Assembly (NCBI GenBank): GCA_022792815.1
Contig: JAAWBS010000051.1
Location: 106,458-170,457 of the forward strand
DNA: 64,000 bases
Source: Hungatella sp.
Lineage (GTDB): Bacteria > Bacillota > Clostridia > Lachnospirales > Lachnospiraceae
Direction of reading: 5' to 3'
Made by a program: the position numbers and the translations under genes. Numbering within the stretch: the stretch's first letter is position 1; the number at the start of each line of letters is the position of its first letter. Positions 53,848 to 62,987 of the stretch are shown piece after piece. The notes beneath the pieces were generated by a model. The model searched no databases and was not told the DNA's origin. It saw nothing but the letters and a program-made list of their open reading frames with translations.

Positions 53848-55065
53848 TCATAGTCTATAATGTCTTGGTTTTATATATGAAGTTTTACTATGTTTAATGT
53901 CTGCTCCACTTGTTTTAGAATTCCCAATCAAAACACTTACACTATATATAACCAAAAGATTGTTTGCAATGGAAATCAAATTTGGATAAATAATGCATTC
54001 TATACCTAGTGTTAATATCCATAGGCAAAGAAATTTATTTTCATTTTTAACCGACACATAAAACAATGCTGAGTATGCAATTATGATAATTGAAAGAAAT
54101 AATAAGCCATATTCAATACCAACTTGAATAAACCCATTATCTACATAGTTATACATAGATTTATCAAGACCTTGGCTTTGTAGTGCAGACGTTCCAATCC
54201 ATTCAATCTGGCGTGCCATCGGACTAAAACCGAATTTGAAGAGTGCTCGATTAGAAATTCTCAGTCTATCACTTAAGAATGTATTGATTTTCCATAAAAA
54301 GGAATTACTCGGGGTAAATATCATTGTGATGTAAAAAGATGCCAGACACATTACCGGCATATATATTAACGCAACCACTTTCCATATTTTTTTTCTCAAA
54401 TCAAACGCAAAATTGGAATCCCATTTTATATATATGATGCTTAACAACAGAATGATAATTGTTAAATAAAAATCGCCTCGGACATGCGAAACACTATTGA
54501 TCATAAAGGCGATTGCAAAATAAATAAACAACTCATTCCATTTTATCTTACTTCTTTTTTCGAATATTCTCAATATTACACAATGAAGATAATAATTATT
54601 AACAGTCCCTACATATATGAATCCCAATGCATATTTGGGAATACCGTCCCGATAGAAAACTCTATTTTCTATAATTCCTAACAAAGATAGTAGAACCACA
54701 AAGACGCACGTAATCCATATAGTTATATATGTATATCTTGCAATTGTTGTGAATTGAACATCATTGGCAAGGATTAAAAACATAACTATAAATATTACAC
54801 TTGGATTCCTAGTTTGTATTGACATTGCCACCCCAAATGCCAAAAAAATTAAAATCCATATAGCAGTCTTAATACTTATCTTCTTAAGAAAATATGCTAG
54901 TTTTAATAAGAGCAGCATTCCAATTACTCCATAAACAGCATAGCTGATTATTTTTTCTAGTTTTAGCGTAGAAGTCCCTATAATGATATATCTTATTAGG
55001 AACAGAACCAAAGCATATATATATAATATGGAAGGCCTATTCAGCTTTGTCCTTTTTATTATCAT
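53848..55065 (-). CDS. Wzy-type polysaccharide polymerase (O-antigen ligase/polymerase superfamily)
   Basis: 405 residues with about ten membrane segments and a longer external loop around 200-300 (SFYITMIFTPSNSFLWKINTFLSDR, WIGTSALQSQGLDK), matching Wzy topology rather than a simple transporter. Such proteins rarely share sequence, so the call rests on topology and position in the operon between GT genes. It would join repeat units outside the membrane after flipping. Confidence 0.75.
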   Translation of the reverse strand: MIIKRTKLNRPSILYIYALVLFLIRYIIIGTSTLKLEKIISYAVYGVIGMLLLLKLAYFLKKISIKTAIWILIFLAFGVAMSIQTRNPSVIFIVMFLILANDVQFTTIARYTYITIWITCVFVVLLSLLGIIENRVFYRDGIPKYALGFIYVGTVNNYYLHCVILRIFEKRSKIKWNELFIYFAIAFMINSVSHVRGDFYLTIIILLLSIIYIKWDSNFAFDLRKKIWKVVALIYMPVMCLASFYITMIFTPSNSFLWKINTFLSDRLRISNRALFKFGFSPMARQIEWIGTSALQSQGLDKSMYNYVDNGFIQVGIEYGLLFLSIIIIAYSALFYVSVKNENKFLCLWILTLGIECIIYPNLISIANNLLVIYSVSVLIGNSKTSGADIKHSKTSYIKPRHYRL

Positions 55066-55098
55066 TTTCTCACCTTTTTGGATTTCAACAACTTTTTA

Positions 55099-56058
55099 CT
55101 ACTTATTCAATCCACCATTTACAACGTGAAACCTATTATCAAATGAATGTTTATCATATCTGCCGAACAAAAAATCAAATATAGCTTTATAAATGACACT
55201 AAACTTTTTTATTCGTTCTCTACATCCATGTTTAAAAATACATTTCCATGCATCTATATTAGAACGTCCCAATCTTTTTATAAAACTTTTCATTCCTCCA
55301 TATGCCCAGGTTCTAATAAGACTGTTTCTATAAAAGTAATAGTATAAATCAATTCTATTTGGATTAGGTTCCTCAAAAATGGAAAGACCTGTACTTACTG
55401 CTCTTTTATGTATTGCTATACTCGAGCCTACTACATATGCTTTCCCATAGTAATGTGTCAATCTATAAGTATACTCTGAGTCATCACCCCAAAGAAAAAA
55501 ATCCGGCCAAGGCAATCCGACTTTTTTTACTGCATCCGTTTTAATCAACAATGAAACAAATGTTGCCTCACCAATTTCCATCAAACCATCACCTAAAAAT
55601 CTTATAACATCTGAATAACCATTCGATTTCTCTCCCATCAACAGTTGTGGAACGTTCATTGGTTCATTCTGTAAACCGATAACTGAACTGGCAAGATAGC
55701 TAAAGTCATTATTGAGTACATTTGCTGCCTCAATAAGTTTTTCAAGGCAATTATTTGTCGGAATTGTGTCATCATCCATTATCCAAATATAATCAAAGTC
55801 TCCCTTGATTGCCTCTATCATTCCAGCATAGAAGCCACCTGCTCCTCCTGTATTTTTATCCAAGAAAACGCCTGAAATTTTAGGATAAGTTTCCATTAAA
55901 TCAATTATAATTCTATTTGTGCCATCATTACTCTTATTGTCTACAGCAATAATACTTTCGCATTCATACTTTTGTTCGAGAATTGAATTGATGCACTCTT
56001 GAAATAACTCTTTTCTATTGTAGGTAACAACAACTGCTGCAACTCTCTTGTTAGACAT
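55099..56058 (-). CDS. Glycosyltransferase family 2, galactofuranosyltransferase-like
   Basis: 319 residues. VVVTYNRKELFQECINSI, VDNKSNDGTNRIII, LDKNTGGAGGFYAGM and WIMDDDTIP (DxD) match GT2 enzymes of the GlfT2/rhamnosyl type; FLWGDDSEYTYRL is the catalytic-base region. ATG 56058 is behind GAGG and overlaps the GT4 stop by eight bases. Confidence 0.87.
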   Translation of the reverse strand: MSNKRVAAVVVTYNRKELFQECINSILEQKYECESIIAVDNKSNDGTNRIIIDLMETYPKISGVFLDKNTGGAGGFYAGMIEAIKGDFDYIWIMDDDTIPTNNCLEKLIEAANVLNNDFSYLASSVIGLQNEPMNVPQLLMGEKSNGYSDVIRFLGDGLMEIGEATFVSLLIKTDAVKKVGLPWPDFFLWGDDSEYTYRLTHYYGKAYVVGSSIAIHKRAVSTGLSIFEEPNPNRIDLYYYFYRNSLIRTWAYGGMKSFIKRLGRSNIDAWKCIFKHGCRERIKKFSVIYKAIFDFLFGRYDKHSFDNRFHVVNGGLNK

Positions 56059-57160
56059 TTCTATGTTCCTCACTACTAATAATATCATCTATAACACTTA
56101 ACCATTTTTCAGCACAACTATCGACAGAATACTCTTTAGCTGTACGAATGGCATTTTCATTCATTTCAAAGTATAATTTTTTATTTTTCATCAGTATATT
56201 TAACGCTTCTATGATTGCTCTCGTACTTTTCTGCTCGATCATGAGTCCGTCTCTTCCATCTGTTACAATATTTTTAGGTCCGATACAATCTGTAACAATT
56301 GGTACAACACCGCAGGCCATAGCTTCTATTAATACCATTCCAAACAGTTCTTCCCATTTTTCTGTTTTATAAGACGGTAATAAAATAATGTCGTTATCTC
56401 TGTATTCTGAAGCTATAATTTTTTGGTCATTTATTCTCTTTCTATATTTAACATTGCTTTTTGAGGATTCTAAGACTTTAATCTGTCTAATTATATCCTC
56501 ATCTCCATCACCAATAAAAGTAAATTCAAAATTTCCTTGTAGATCTGGAGAACAGATAGCATCTATAATAAATTTTATCCCCTTTTCTGGAACTAATCGT
56601 CCCACAAAGATCACCTTCAACAATTCATCTATTATCTTTTTACGGCTTGGAAAATAGATACTTGTATCAAAAGAATGAGGAATCACCCAAGATCCTTTAC
56701 AGCTATTCTCATATACAAAATTATTGACGCCTTGTTTTATAACTCCTACAAACCTTACGCCTCTTGTAAATTCTTGCCATTTCATATCCACAAATTTTTT
56801 TAGAAACCATACTTTCTTTGGGTATTGACTATGATCCCAATATGGCCATGAAGAATAATAAATCACATAGTGATTTCTTTGAATCATATTTGCTATTACT
56901 ACAAAGCCATCATATGGTGCCATACCTAAAACAACAATTTCATTTTTTTTAAATAGAAGCGAAATAATAGAACCAATATTTCTTATGTTTTTTATGACTT
57001 TATGCCCATCATGTTTAATAATTCCTTTTATAATATTCTTCATAATTCGAAACTCTGTATATGATAATTCGAATTTTGTTTTGTTTTCATTTGCGAATTG
57101 CTGCAGGCCTCTAAAGTGCTCTGGAGCTCCATATTCATGAAGTATTATTATTCTTTTCAT
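56051..57160 (-). CDS. Glycosyltransferase family 4
   Basis: 369 residues. VIFVGRLVPEKGIKFIIDAI (donor-site start), FIGDGDEDIIRQI and EKWEELFGMVLIEAMACGVVPIVTDCIGPK (EX7E) define a GT-B GT4. Overlaps the next upstream GT2 by four bases and the downstream GT2 by eight. Very AT-rich. Confidence 0.88.
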   Translation of the reverse strand: MKRIIILHEYGAPEHFRGLQQFANENKTKFELSYTEFRIMKNIIKGIIKHDGHKVIKNIRNIGSIISLLFKKNEIVVLGMAPYDGFVVIANMIQRNHYVIYYSSWPYWDHSQYPKKVWFLKKFVDMKWQEFTRGVRFVGVIKQGVNNFVYENSCKGSWVIPHSFDTSIYFPSRKKIIDELLKVIFVGRLVPEKGIKFIIDAICSPDLQGNFEFTFIGDGDEDIIRQIKVLESSKSNVKYRKRINDQKIIASEYRDNDIILLPSYKTEKWEELFGMVLIEAMACGVVPIVTDCIGPKNIVTDGRDGLMIEQKSTRAIIEALNILMKNKKLYFEMNENAIRTAKEYSVDSCAEKWLSVIDDIISSEEHRNV

Positions 57161-58047
57161 ATATTGGATTCACCCATTTTTTTCGATTTATAATCACCAT
57201 ATGCTTTTTTTATTATTCTATAATTATTATTGTCTATTATTCCATACAAATATAGAAGAAAACGAGTAGCATAAGTATAGATGTGACTTATTAATCCAAA
57301 GTATCGATTATATTTTCTTATAATATAAAATCTATTTCTATTTGCATAGTAAACAGTTGATTTGGACTTTTTGCCGCCTGAGCTTTTCCCCTCCTTGTGA
57401 TAAATCACTGAATCCGGAACATATAGTATTTCTATTCCTTCGTAAAGGCATTTTATCGAAAGATCCATGTCTTCAAAATATAAAAAAAATTCATCTCCAA
57501 ACAAGCCTATCCTATCAATAACTGATACAGGAATTAACGCACAACACCCTGTGAGATAATTAACTTTCTTTTCTGTTGAAAAAAAATCCGAATCTTCTTT
57601 AAATCTACCATAGTGAAGAGATGTTCCTCTAATTCTATCTATCCTGCCACCTGCATACCAGACCTTATTTCTATCATAGTACGACAGTATTTTGGGAACA
57701 CATATCGTTTGATCATTTATTTTTTTCATTAGATTAGATAAAAACATAGGATCAACCGTTGTGTCATTATTTAACAGTAAAATATGTGTAGCTCCTTTAT
57801 TAATTGCATATTGTGCCCCAATATTGTTTGCTATTCCAAATCCATAGTTATGATCATTCTCAATTACTTCAATTAAATTTTCAAAGTTTTCCTTTAACCG
57901 CTGTTTGGATCCATCTTTAGAATCATTGTCGACAACAACAATATGATAGCCCATATCATTAATATGCTTAAGACTCTCTATGCATTCTTTTGTATCATCA
58001 TAATTCTTGTAGTTAATTATTATGATATATACATTATTCTTTTCCAT
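57157..58047 (-). CDS. Glycosyltransferase family 2, rhamnosyltransferase-like
   Basis: 296 residues. IIINYKNYDDTKECIESLKHI, VDNDSKDGSKQRL, HNYGFGIANNIGAQYAINKGATHILLLNNDTTV, then FFLYFEDMDLSIKCLYEGIEILYVPDSVIYHKEGKSS, the WbbL-like GT2 pattern. Located five bases after the GT4 and co-translated with the next gene. Confidence 0.88.
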   Translation of the reverse strand: MEKNNVYIIIINYKNYDDTKECIESLKHINDMGYHIVVVDNDSKDGSKQRLKENFENLIEVIENDHNYGFGIANNIGAQYAINKGATHILLLNNDTTVDPMFLSNLMKKINDQTICVPKILSYYDRNKVWYAGGRIDRIRGTSLHYGRFKEDSDFFSTEKKVNYLTGCCALIPVSVIDRIGLFGDEFFLYFEDMDLSIKCLYEGIEILYVPDSVIYHKEGKSSGGKKSKSTVYYANRNRFYIIRKYNRYFGLISHIYTYATRFLLYLYGIIDNNNYRIIKKAYGDYKSKKMGESNI

Positions 58048-58052
58048 TATCT

Positions 58053-59084
58053 TTAATCCTTAATTAATTCGTAAAACTCTCTTGCAGATTTGTCCCAACT
58101 ATACCTGTTCAAAACCTCCTGTGCATCATCTATAGGCTCTCTCAATACCTTCTCAAGGTCAATATCCGTATTATACGGGTCAATATAATGAACACAGTTT
58201 CTATATACTTCTGGTAAACATGCTGCACTCGAACAAATCACCTGTGCACCTTGGCTTAGAGCCTCTAAAGGTGGTATTCCGAACCCATCATAGATAGAGG
58301 CATATACAAAGGCTTTGCATCCGCGAATCAATGACTTTACTTCCTCATCGGTCACAAAGCCTGTTGCTATCACGTTTTTCGGCATTGCAAAACTATCACC
58401 TACATTTTGCGGTCTTGCACCAGAAAGCACAAACAGTTTGTCCGGCTGTTTTTTTGCTACTTCAATAAACCATTTTGTGTTTTTCATTTTTGACAGGCTT
58501 CCCAGCGAAAAATAATAATCTTTATCTTTAAGACCATTTTTATCAAGGATGCTATCATCATACCCATACTCGTTCACATGCTGCCATGCATTTCCAATTA
58601 CATGTACACGTTCTGGATCAACATGGTACTTATCTATAATCTGATATTTTGAAAAGTATGTAACTGTAATAATAGGCTTATTTGATTTTGCTGCTCTATT
58701 ATAAATCATCCTATGATAAACATTTGACAATTTGCCATGAAACGATGTACTAAATTCAGGGTGAATTTTATATGCTATATCATGAATTACAATAATCCCT
58801 GGACGAAAGAGTGGCATAGCATTGTTAAAGTTTACGCTATCTAAGTCTTTATCCTTTAAGAATTTTGCAAAATCTTTCTGCTCCCACATATTCCCTTTAG
58901 TTGATCCAACTTTAATTGTCTTAATATTATTCAATGAGGGTACCAACTCAGCATATTTTGGTACTACAAGAACAAATTCATTTTTTTTACAAATCTTATC
59001 TATTCCAAGTAATATTTCTTTAGCAAACCTCATAACTCCAGTTTGTCTCTGCGAAAATAAAAAACCATTAAAGGCATACTTCAT
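58053..59084 (-). CDS. Glycosyltransferase family 4
   Basis: 343 residues. IIVIHDIAYKIHPEFSTSFHGKLS, YFSLGSLSKMKNTKWFIEVAKKQPDKLFVLSGARPQN and YDGFGIPPLEALSQGAQVICSSAACLPEVYR identify the family. ATG 59084 chosen: AGGAG lies nine bases upstream and its first bases overlap the WecG-like stop (ATGA), while an earlier ATG sits on the ribosome site. Confidence 0.88.
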   Translation of the reverse strand: MKYAFNGFLFSQRQTGVMRFAKEILLGIDKICKKNEFVLVVPKYAELVPSLNNIKTIKVGSTKGNMWEQKDFAKFLKDKDLDSVNFNNAMPLFRPGIIVIHDIAYKIHPEFSTSFHGKLSNVYHRMIYNRAAKSNKPIITVTYFSKYQIIDKYHVDPERVHVIGNAWQHVNEYGYDDSILDKNGLKDKDYYFSLGSLSKMKNTKWFIEVAKKQPDKLFVLSGARPQNVGDSFAMPKNVIATGFVTDEEVKSLIRGCKAFVYASIYDGFGIPPLEALSQGAQVICSSAACLPEVYRNCVHYIDPYNTDIDLEKVLREPIDDAQEVLNRYSWDKSAREFYELIKD

Positions 59085-59830
59085 TTTGTACATCTCCTAT
59101 ACTTTATAGCCATCCTTATTATCTTCCGGTCATCCACAAAATATCTCTTTGCCATTCTCTTAGGATCCTGGGTAATTCTAAAAAGCCATTCGAATCCATG
59201 TTCAGACATCCATTTAGGTGCTCTCTTTATATATCCTGCCTCAAAGTCTAAACTTGCTCCGAGACCAAGCGATATAGGAACCCCAAGATCTTCTCGATTT
59301 TTGTATATAAATTTCTCCTGTTTAGGACAACCCAAGCCAACAATTAAGATATGTGGGCGTGTTTTCTTTATCATTGTTTTGATTCTGTCCATCTCCTCAG
59401 GATTTTCCTCGAATCCATATGGCGGAGAATACGTTCCCACCACTTGTAGACCACTATATTGGTTTACAAGATTCTCTGCTGCTTTAGCAGCAACCCCCTC
59501 AGCCGCACCAAGAAAAAACATCTTATATCCCTTTTTTGCGGCCATCTCACATAAAAGCGGAAAAAGATCTGAGCCAGAAATCTTTTCTTTGATTGGAGTG
59601 CCATACCATTTAGCTATCCACAAAAGCGGTTTACCATCTGCTAATATTAATGCTGCATTCGCATACACATCCTGTAGTTCTTTGCTTATTTCAAGTTGTA
59701 CAATGTGGTCTACATTAGGTGTAACTACATAGGAGCTTTTATCATCTTGAATTAAACGATCTATTGCCTCTAATGCCTCCTGCATTGTAAGATTATCTAT
59801 CTCTGTATTCATAAATCTTATTCTCGCCAT
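59081..59830 (-). CDS. WecG/TagA/CpsF family glycosyltransferase
   Basis: 249 residues. NTEIDNLTMQEALEAIDRLI, YVVTPNVDHIVQLE, LADGKPLLWIAKWYGTPIKEKISGSDL, MFFLGAAEG, PHILIVGLGCPKQEKFIYKNREDLG and GLGASLDFEAGYIKRAPKWM are GT26 blocks. Usually adds the second sugar (ManNAc in TagA, ManNAcA in WecG) to a lipid-linked GlcNAc. The priming transferase is not in the window. Confidence 0.9.
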   Translation of the reverse strand: MARIRFMNTEIDNLTMQEALEAIDRLIQDDKSSYVVTPNVDHIVQLEISKELQDVYANAALILADGKPLLWIAKWYGTPIKEKISGSDLFPLLCEMAAKKGYKMFFLGAAEGVAAKAAENLVNQYSGLQVVGTYSPPYGFEENPEEMDRIKTMIKKTRPHILIVGLGCPKQEKFIYKNREDLGVPISLGLGASLDFEAGYIKRAPKWMSEHGFEWLFRITQDPKRMAKRYFVDDRKIIRMAIKYRRCTK

Positions 59831-59918
59831 ATTCCCCCCTTACTGCAGGATCTAACATCTTAAATTCATTCCAGCAGGTTGTACACACAAAAATCTCCAT
59901 CGAAACTACACCTGCCGT

Positions 59919-61229
59919 TTACATCAATGTGAATTTAATTTTATCGCTGACGCTGATCTCATCACCAAGCTGAACCTCAATAATATCTAAATTCGTAAAT
60001 GCTTCAACCGTATGCTTGCAACCGGCAGCTATAACGATCACGTCACCTGTGCGTAGAAACTGTTCCCTGCCGTCAACTATAGCTTTTCCCTTACCGGCTA
60101 CAACCGTCCAGACTTCTTCTCTGTAATTGTGCATGTGGTAAGTCAAATGTTCTCCGGCTCTCATTGACAACTTTATGGTCTTAGAGCCGGGCTGTACGTC
60201 CATAACCGTGTAGGTACCCCAGGATTTTTCGGCATATCTTGCCTCTGTCTCAATTTTCTCTACATAAGGCTTCATATACCCACTGCGTTCTTTATCAGAT
60301 ATCAGGATTCCATCACCACTGGCCGCAACAATAAGGTTTTTACAGCCCATACAGAGAATGGGAATATTCAACTCGTTGACCACGTTCGTGTTCACACAGG
60401 TCTCATCCATAATGGCTTTGCCTTTGGTCTGATCAGCCATAACCTCAGCCATCATGTTCCAGGTACCGACATCTTTCCAGTCACCTCTGTAACGGAGAAC
60501 CTGAATGGATTCCTCTTTTTCCACAACAGCATAGTCAAAGCTGATTTTGGTTAAGGTATCATATTTATTAAAAAGGTCTCGGTAATCCTCGAAATCAAGC
60601 ATGCTATGGGCTTTCTCAATCAGATAGCTAATTTTGAAGGCAAAAATACCAGCGTTCCAAAGAGCGCACTGTGCCAGGTACTTCTTGGCTGTTTCTATAT
60701 CAGGCTTCTCTTTGAATTCTTTAACCCTGCTGACATTCTCCCCTGTTGCTGGTATGATATAGCCATACTTTTCTGAAGGATAGGTTGGTTCAATACCCAT
60801 CAGAGTCAGATTAGCTGCACCTGTTTCTGTAAGCTCCTGCAGTTTCCTTACGGCTTCATAATATGTGTTATCCACATAAGGATCTACCGGACAAACTACA
60901 ACTGCCTCATCCACACTCATGCCAAGCTCATCATGAAGATATGTAGCAGCAAGAACAATGGCCGGAAAGGTGTCACGGCGACAGGGTTCTACACAGATAG
61001 ATGTTTTCTCTCCAAGCTGATTCTTAATAGCGCTGGCCTGACTATTGCTGGTCGCTATCGTTATCTTTGCATCAGAATCCACTGTAGTAATCTGTCGATA
61101 CACACGCTGTACCATTGACTCGTATTCATCACCGTTTTTAAACAGTTTAATAAACTGCTTGCTTCTGACATCATTGGAAAGAGGCCACAAACGCTTGCCG
61201 CTTCCTCCTGAAAGTAAAATGATATTCAT
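59919..61229 (-). CDS. Mannose-1-phosphate guanylyltransferase-type enzyme (ManC-like)
   Basis: 436 residues. Nucleotidyl transfer motif ILLSGGSGKRLWPLSND at the start, VVCPVDPYVD, and RVKEFKEKPDIETAKKYL; the C-terminal 100 residues are a cupin (HNYREEVWTVVAGKGKAIVDG...GCKHTVEAF), the ManC/PMI-type tail. Probably makes GDP-mannose or a related GDP-sugar for the glycan. ATG 61229 behind GGGAGAGG, 12 bases after the phosphohexomutase. Confidence 0.85.
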   Translation of the reverse strand: MNIILLSGGSGKRLWPLSNDVRSKQFIKLFKNGDEYESMVQRVYRQITTVDSDAKITIATSNSQASAIKNQLGEKTSICVEPCRRDTFPAIVLAATYLHDELGMSVDEAVVVCPVDPYVDNTYYEAVRKLQELTETGAANLTLMGIEPTYPSEKYGYIIPATGENVSRVKEFKEKPDIETAKKYLAQCALWNAGIFAFKISYLIEKAHSMLDFEDYRDLFNKYDTLTKISFDYAVVEKEESIQVLRYRGDWKDVGTWNMMAEVMADQTKGKAIMDETCVNTNVVNELNIPILCMGCKNLIVAASGDGILISDKERSGYMKPYVEKIETEARYAEKSWGTYTVMDVQPGSKTIKLSMRAGEHLTYHMHNYREEVWTVVAGKGKAIVDGREQFLRTGDVIVIAAGCKHTVEAFTNLDIIEVQLGDEISVSDKIKFTLM

Positions 61230-61241
61230 AACCTCTCCCAT

Positions 61242-62942
61242 TTAGTTCAATCCCATTTTTGTCTGGATAGTATTTCGGACAAGCTGCAATTTCTTCTCTG
61301 CTGCAGCCTTATCAGTGCCCTTGATGCTGTAATAAATCTTGATTTTCGGTTCTGTGCCGGACGGCCGAACCGCGACCCAAGAGCCATCCTTCAAGATATA
61401 TTTCAAAATATTAGATGTAGGCAGTGTTCCGAATCCGGGCTCAGCGTCAACAGAACTGCTGTAATCAAGGACTTTCACAATATTGTCAAATGGGGATCCA
61501 GTTATACGGAGATCGGCCATCATTACCGCTATCCTCTCCAGACCGTCCTTACCCTTCAAAATAAAGCTATCCAAGGCATCCCGATAATAACCGTATTCTC
61601 TATAGATCTCATTCATCTCATCTATCAACGTCTTGCCATTTGTTTTTGACTCTGCTGCCATCTCGCAGATCAATAGGGAGCTAACCACTGCATCCTTATC
61701 TCTAGCATGTGTTCCCACAAGATAGCCATAAGACTCCTCATACCCAAACAGGAAGTCAAACTCTCTGCTCTTGTCACCGGACTCTTTCGCATGCTCAAAC
61801 TGTGTGATTTTCTCTCCGATGAACTTAAAGCCGGTCAATGTGGAAAAAACAGCAATACCGTTGTTTCTCGCTATATCAGCCCCAAGCTCTGAAGTGACAA
61901 CTGTTTTTACCACAGCTGGGTGGTTATATTCACTCAAATTCGTGTGGCTAAGAATAAACTTCATCAAAAGAGCGCCGACCTGATTACCAGTCATCAGATG
62001 GTAGTCTCCGTCAGTATCTTTCACAGCAATACCTACACGATCACTGTCAGGATCTGTGCCAAGCACGATATCTGCTCCAGATTTTTTTGCCTGAGCAATA
62101 CCCATCTCAAGAGCTCGGCGGTCTTCCGGATTTGGTGAAACTACTGAGGGAAAGTTTCCATCAGGTACAACCTGCTCCGCCACAGCATCAATCTGTGTAA
62201 ATCCATCGAGCCGGAGTGCTTTCTGTACCGGAACATTCCCAGTACCATGGAGAGGCGTATATATAATCTTAAGGTCTGCATTTGCAGCATGATTATCATA
62301 TATACTCTGTTTCAACACCGCACTCACAAAGTTATCTGTTATATCAGCCATAGAAATAAGGCTGTCTTCTCCTGTAAAGTTGATGCTGTGATAATCCGTA
62401 ATGTTATCAACATAGCTTATAACCCGTTTCGCTTTCCGAGGTACAAGCTGACAACCAAATTCGTCATATACTTTGTATCCGTTATATTCTTTTGAATTAT
62501 GAGAAGCAGTCACTACCACACCAGCAATGGCATTCCAGAACCTTACAGAGAAACTCAACTGAGGTGTGGGTCTGGCATGTGCATGAAGATAAACGCGAAT
62601 ACCCATTCCGCTCAGTACGTTAGCTGCTATACGCGAAAAGTATTCACTATAATTCCTTGTATCGTATCCAATCACCACACCACGAATACGGCAAACTCCT
62701 GCGCCAAAGTTATCAATCAAATACTGGCCAAGTCCTGCTGTAGCTTTTCCTACCGTGTACTTGTTCATACGGTTTATACCCGCACCCATAATACCACGCA
62801 GGCCCCCTGTGCCAAACTCAAGATCATGGCAGAAACGATCCTCTATTTCTTTCTCATCTGTCAGTGCTGCTAATTCTCTCCGTGTTCCTTCATCAAAGAA
62901 CTCATCTGTCATCCACTGTTTATATCGTTCTTTGTAGTTCAT
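61242..62942 (-). CDS. Phosphohexomutase (phosphomannomutase/phosphoglucomutase family)
   Basis: 566 residues. GGLRGIMGAGINRMNKYT, the phosphoserine loop GVVVTASHNSKEYNGYKV, metal loop DIVLGTDPDSDRVGI, sugar loop GYEESYGYL, and phosphate-binding SGTEPKIKIYYSIKG, matching the bacterial alpha-D-phosphohexomutase family. Would supply mannose-1-P to the ManC-like enzyme encoded next (12-base gap). ATG 62942 chosen with GAGG upstream. Confidence 0.88.
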   Translation of the reverse strand: MNYKERYKQWMTDEFFDEGTRRELAALTDEKEIEDRFCHDLEFGTGGLRGIMGAGINRMNKYTVGKATAGLGQYLIDNFGAGVCRIRGVVIGYDTRNYSEYFSRIAANVLSGMGIRVYLHAHARPTPQLSFSVRFWNAIAGVVVTASHNSKEYNGYKVYDEFGCQLVPRKAKRVISYVDNITDYHSINFTGEDSLISMADITDNFVSAVLKQSIYDNHAANADLKIIYTPLHGTGNVPVQKALRLDGFTQIDAVAEQVVPDGNFPSVVSPNPEDRRALEMGIAQAKKSGADIVLGTDPDSDRVGIAVKDTDGDYHLMTGNQVGALLMKFILSHTNLSEYNHPAVVKTVVTSELGADIARNNGIAVFSTLTGFKFIGEKITQFEHAKESGDKSREFDFLFGYEESYGYLVGTHARDKDAVVSSLLICEMAAESKTNGKTLIDEMNEIYREYGYYRDALDSFILKGKDGLERIAVMMADLRITGSPFDNIVKVLDYSSSVDAEPGFGTLPTSNILKYILKDGSWVAVRPSGTEPKIKIYYSIKGTDKAAAEKKLQLVRNTIQTKMGLN

Positions 62943-62987
62943 GACTCCTAACCTCAAAATCTTCTTCTCTACTTTTTGATCCTGTTC

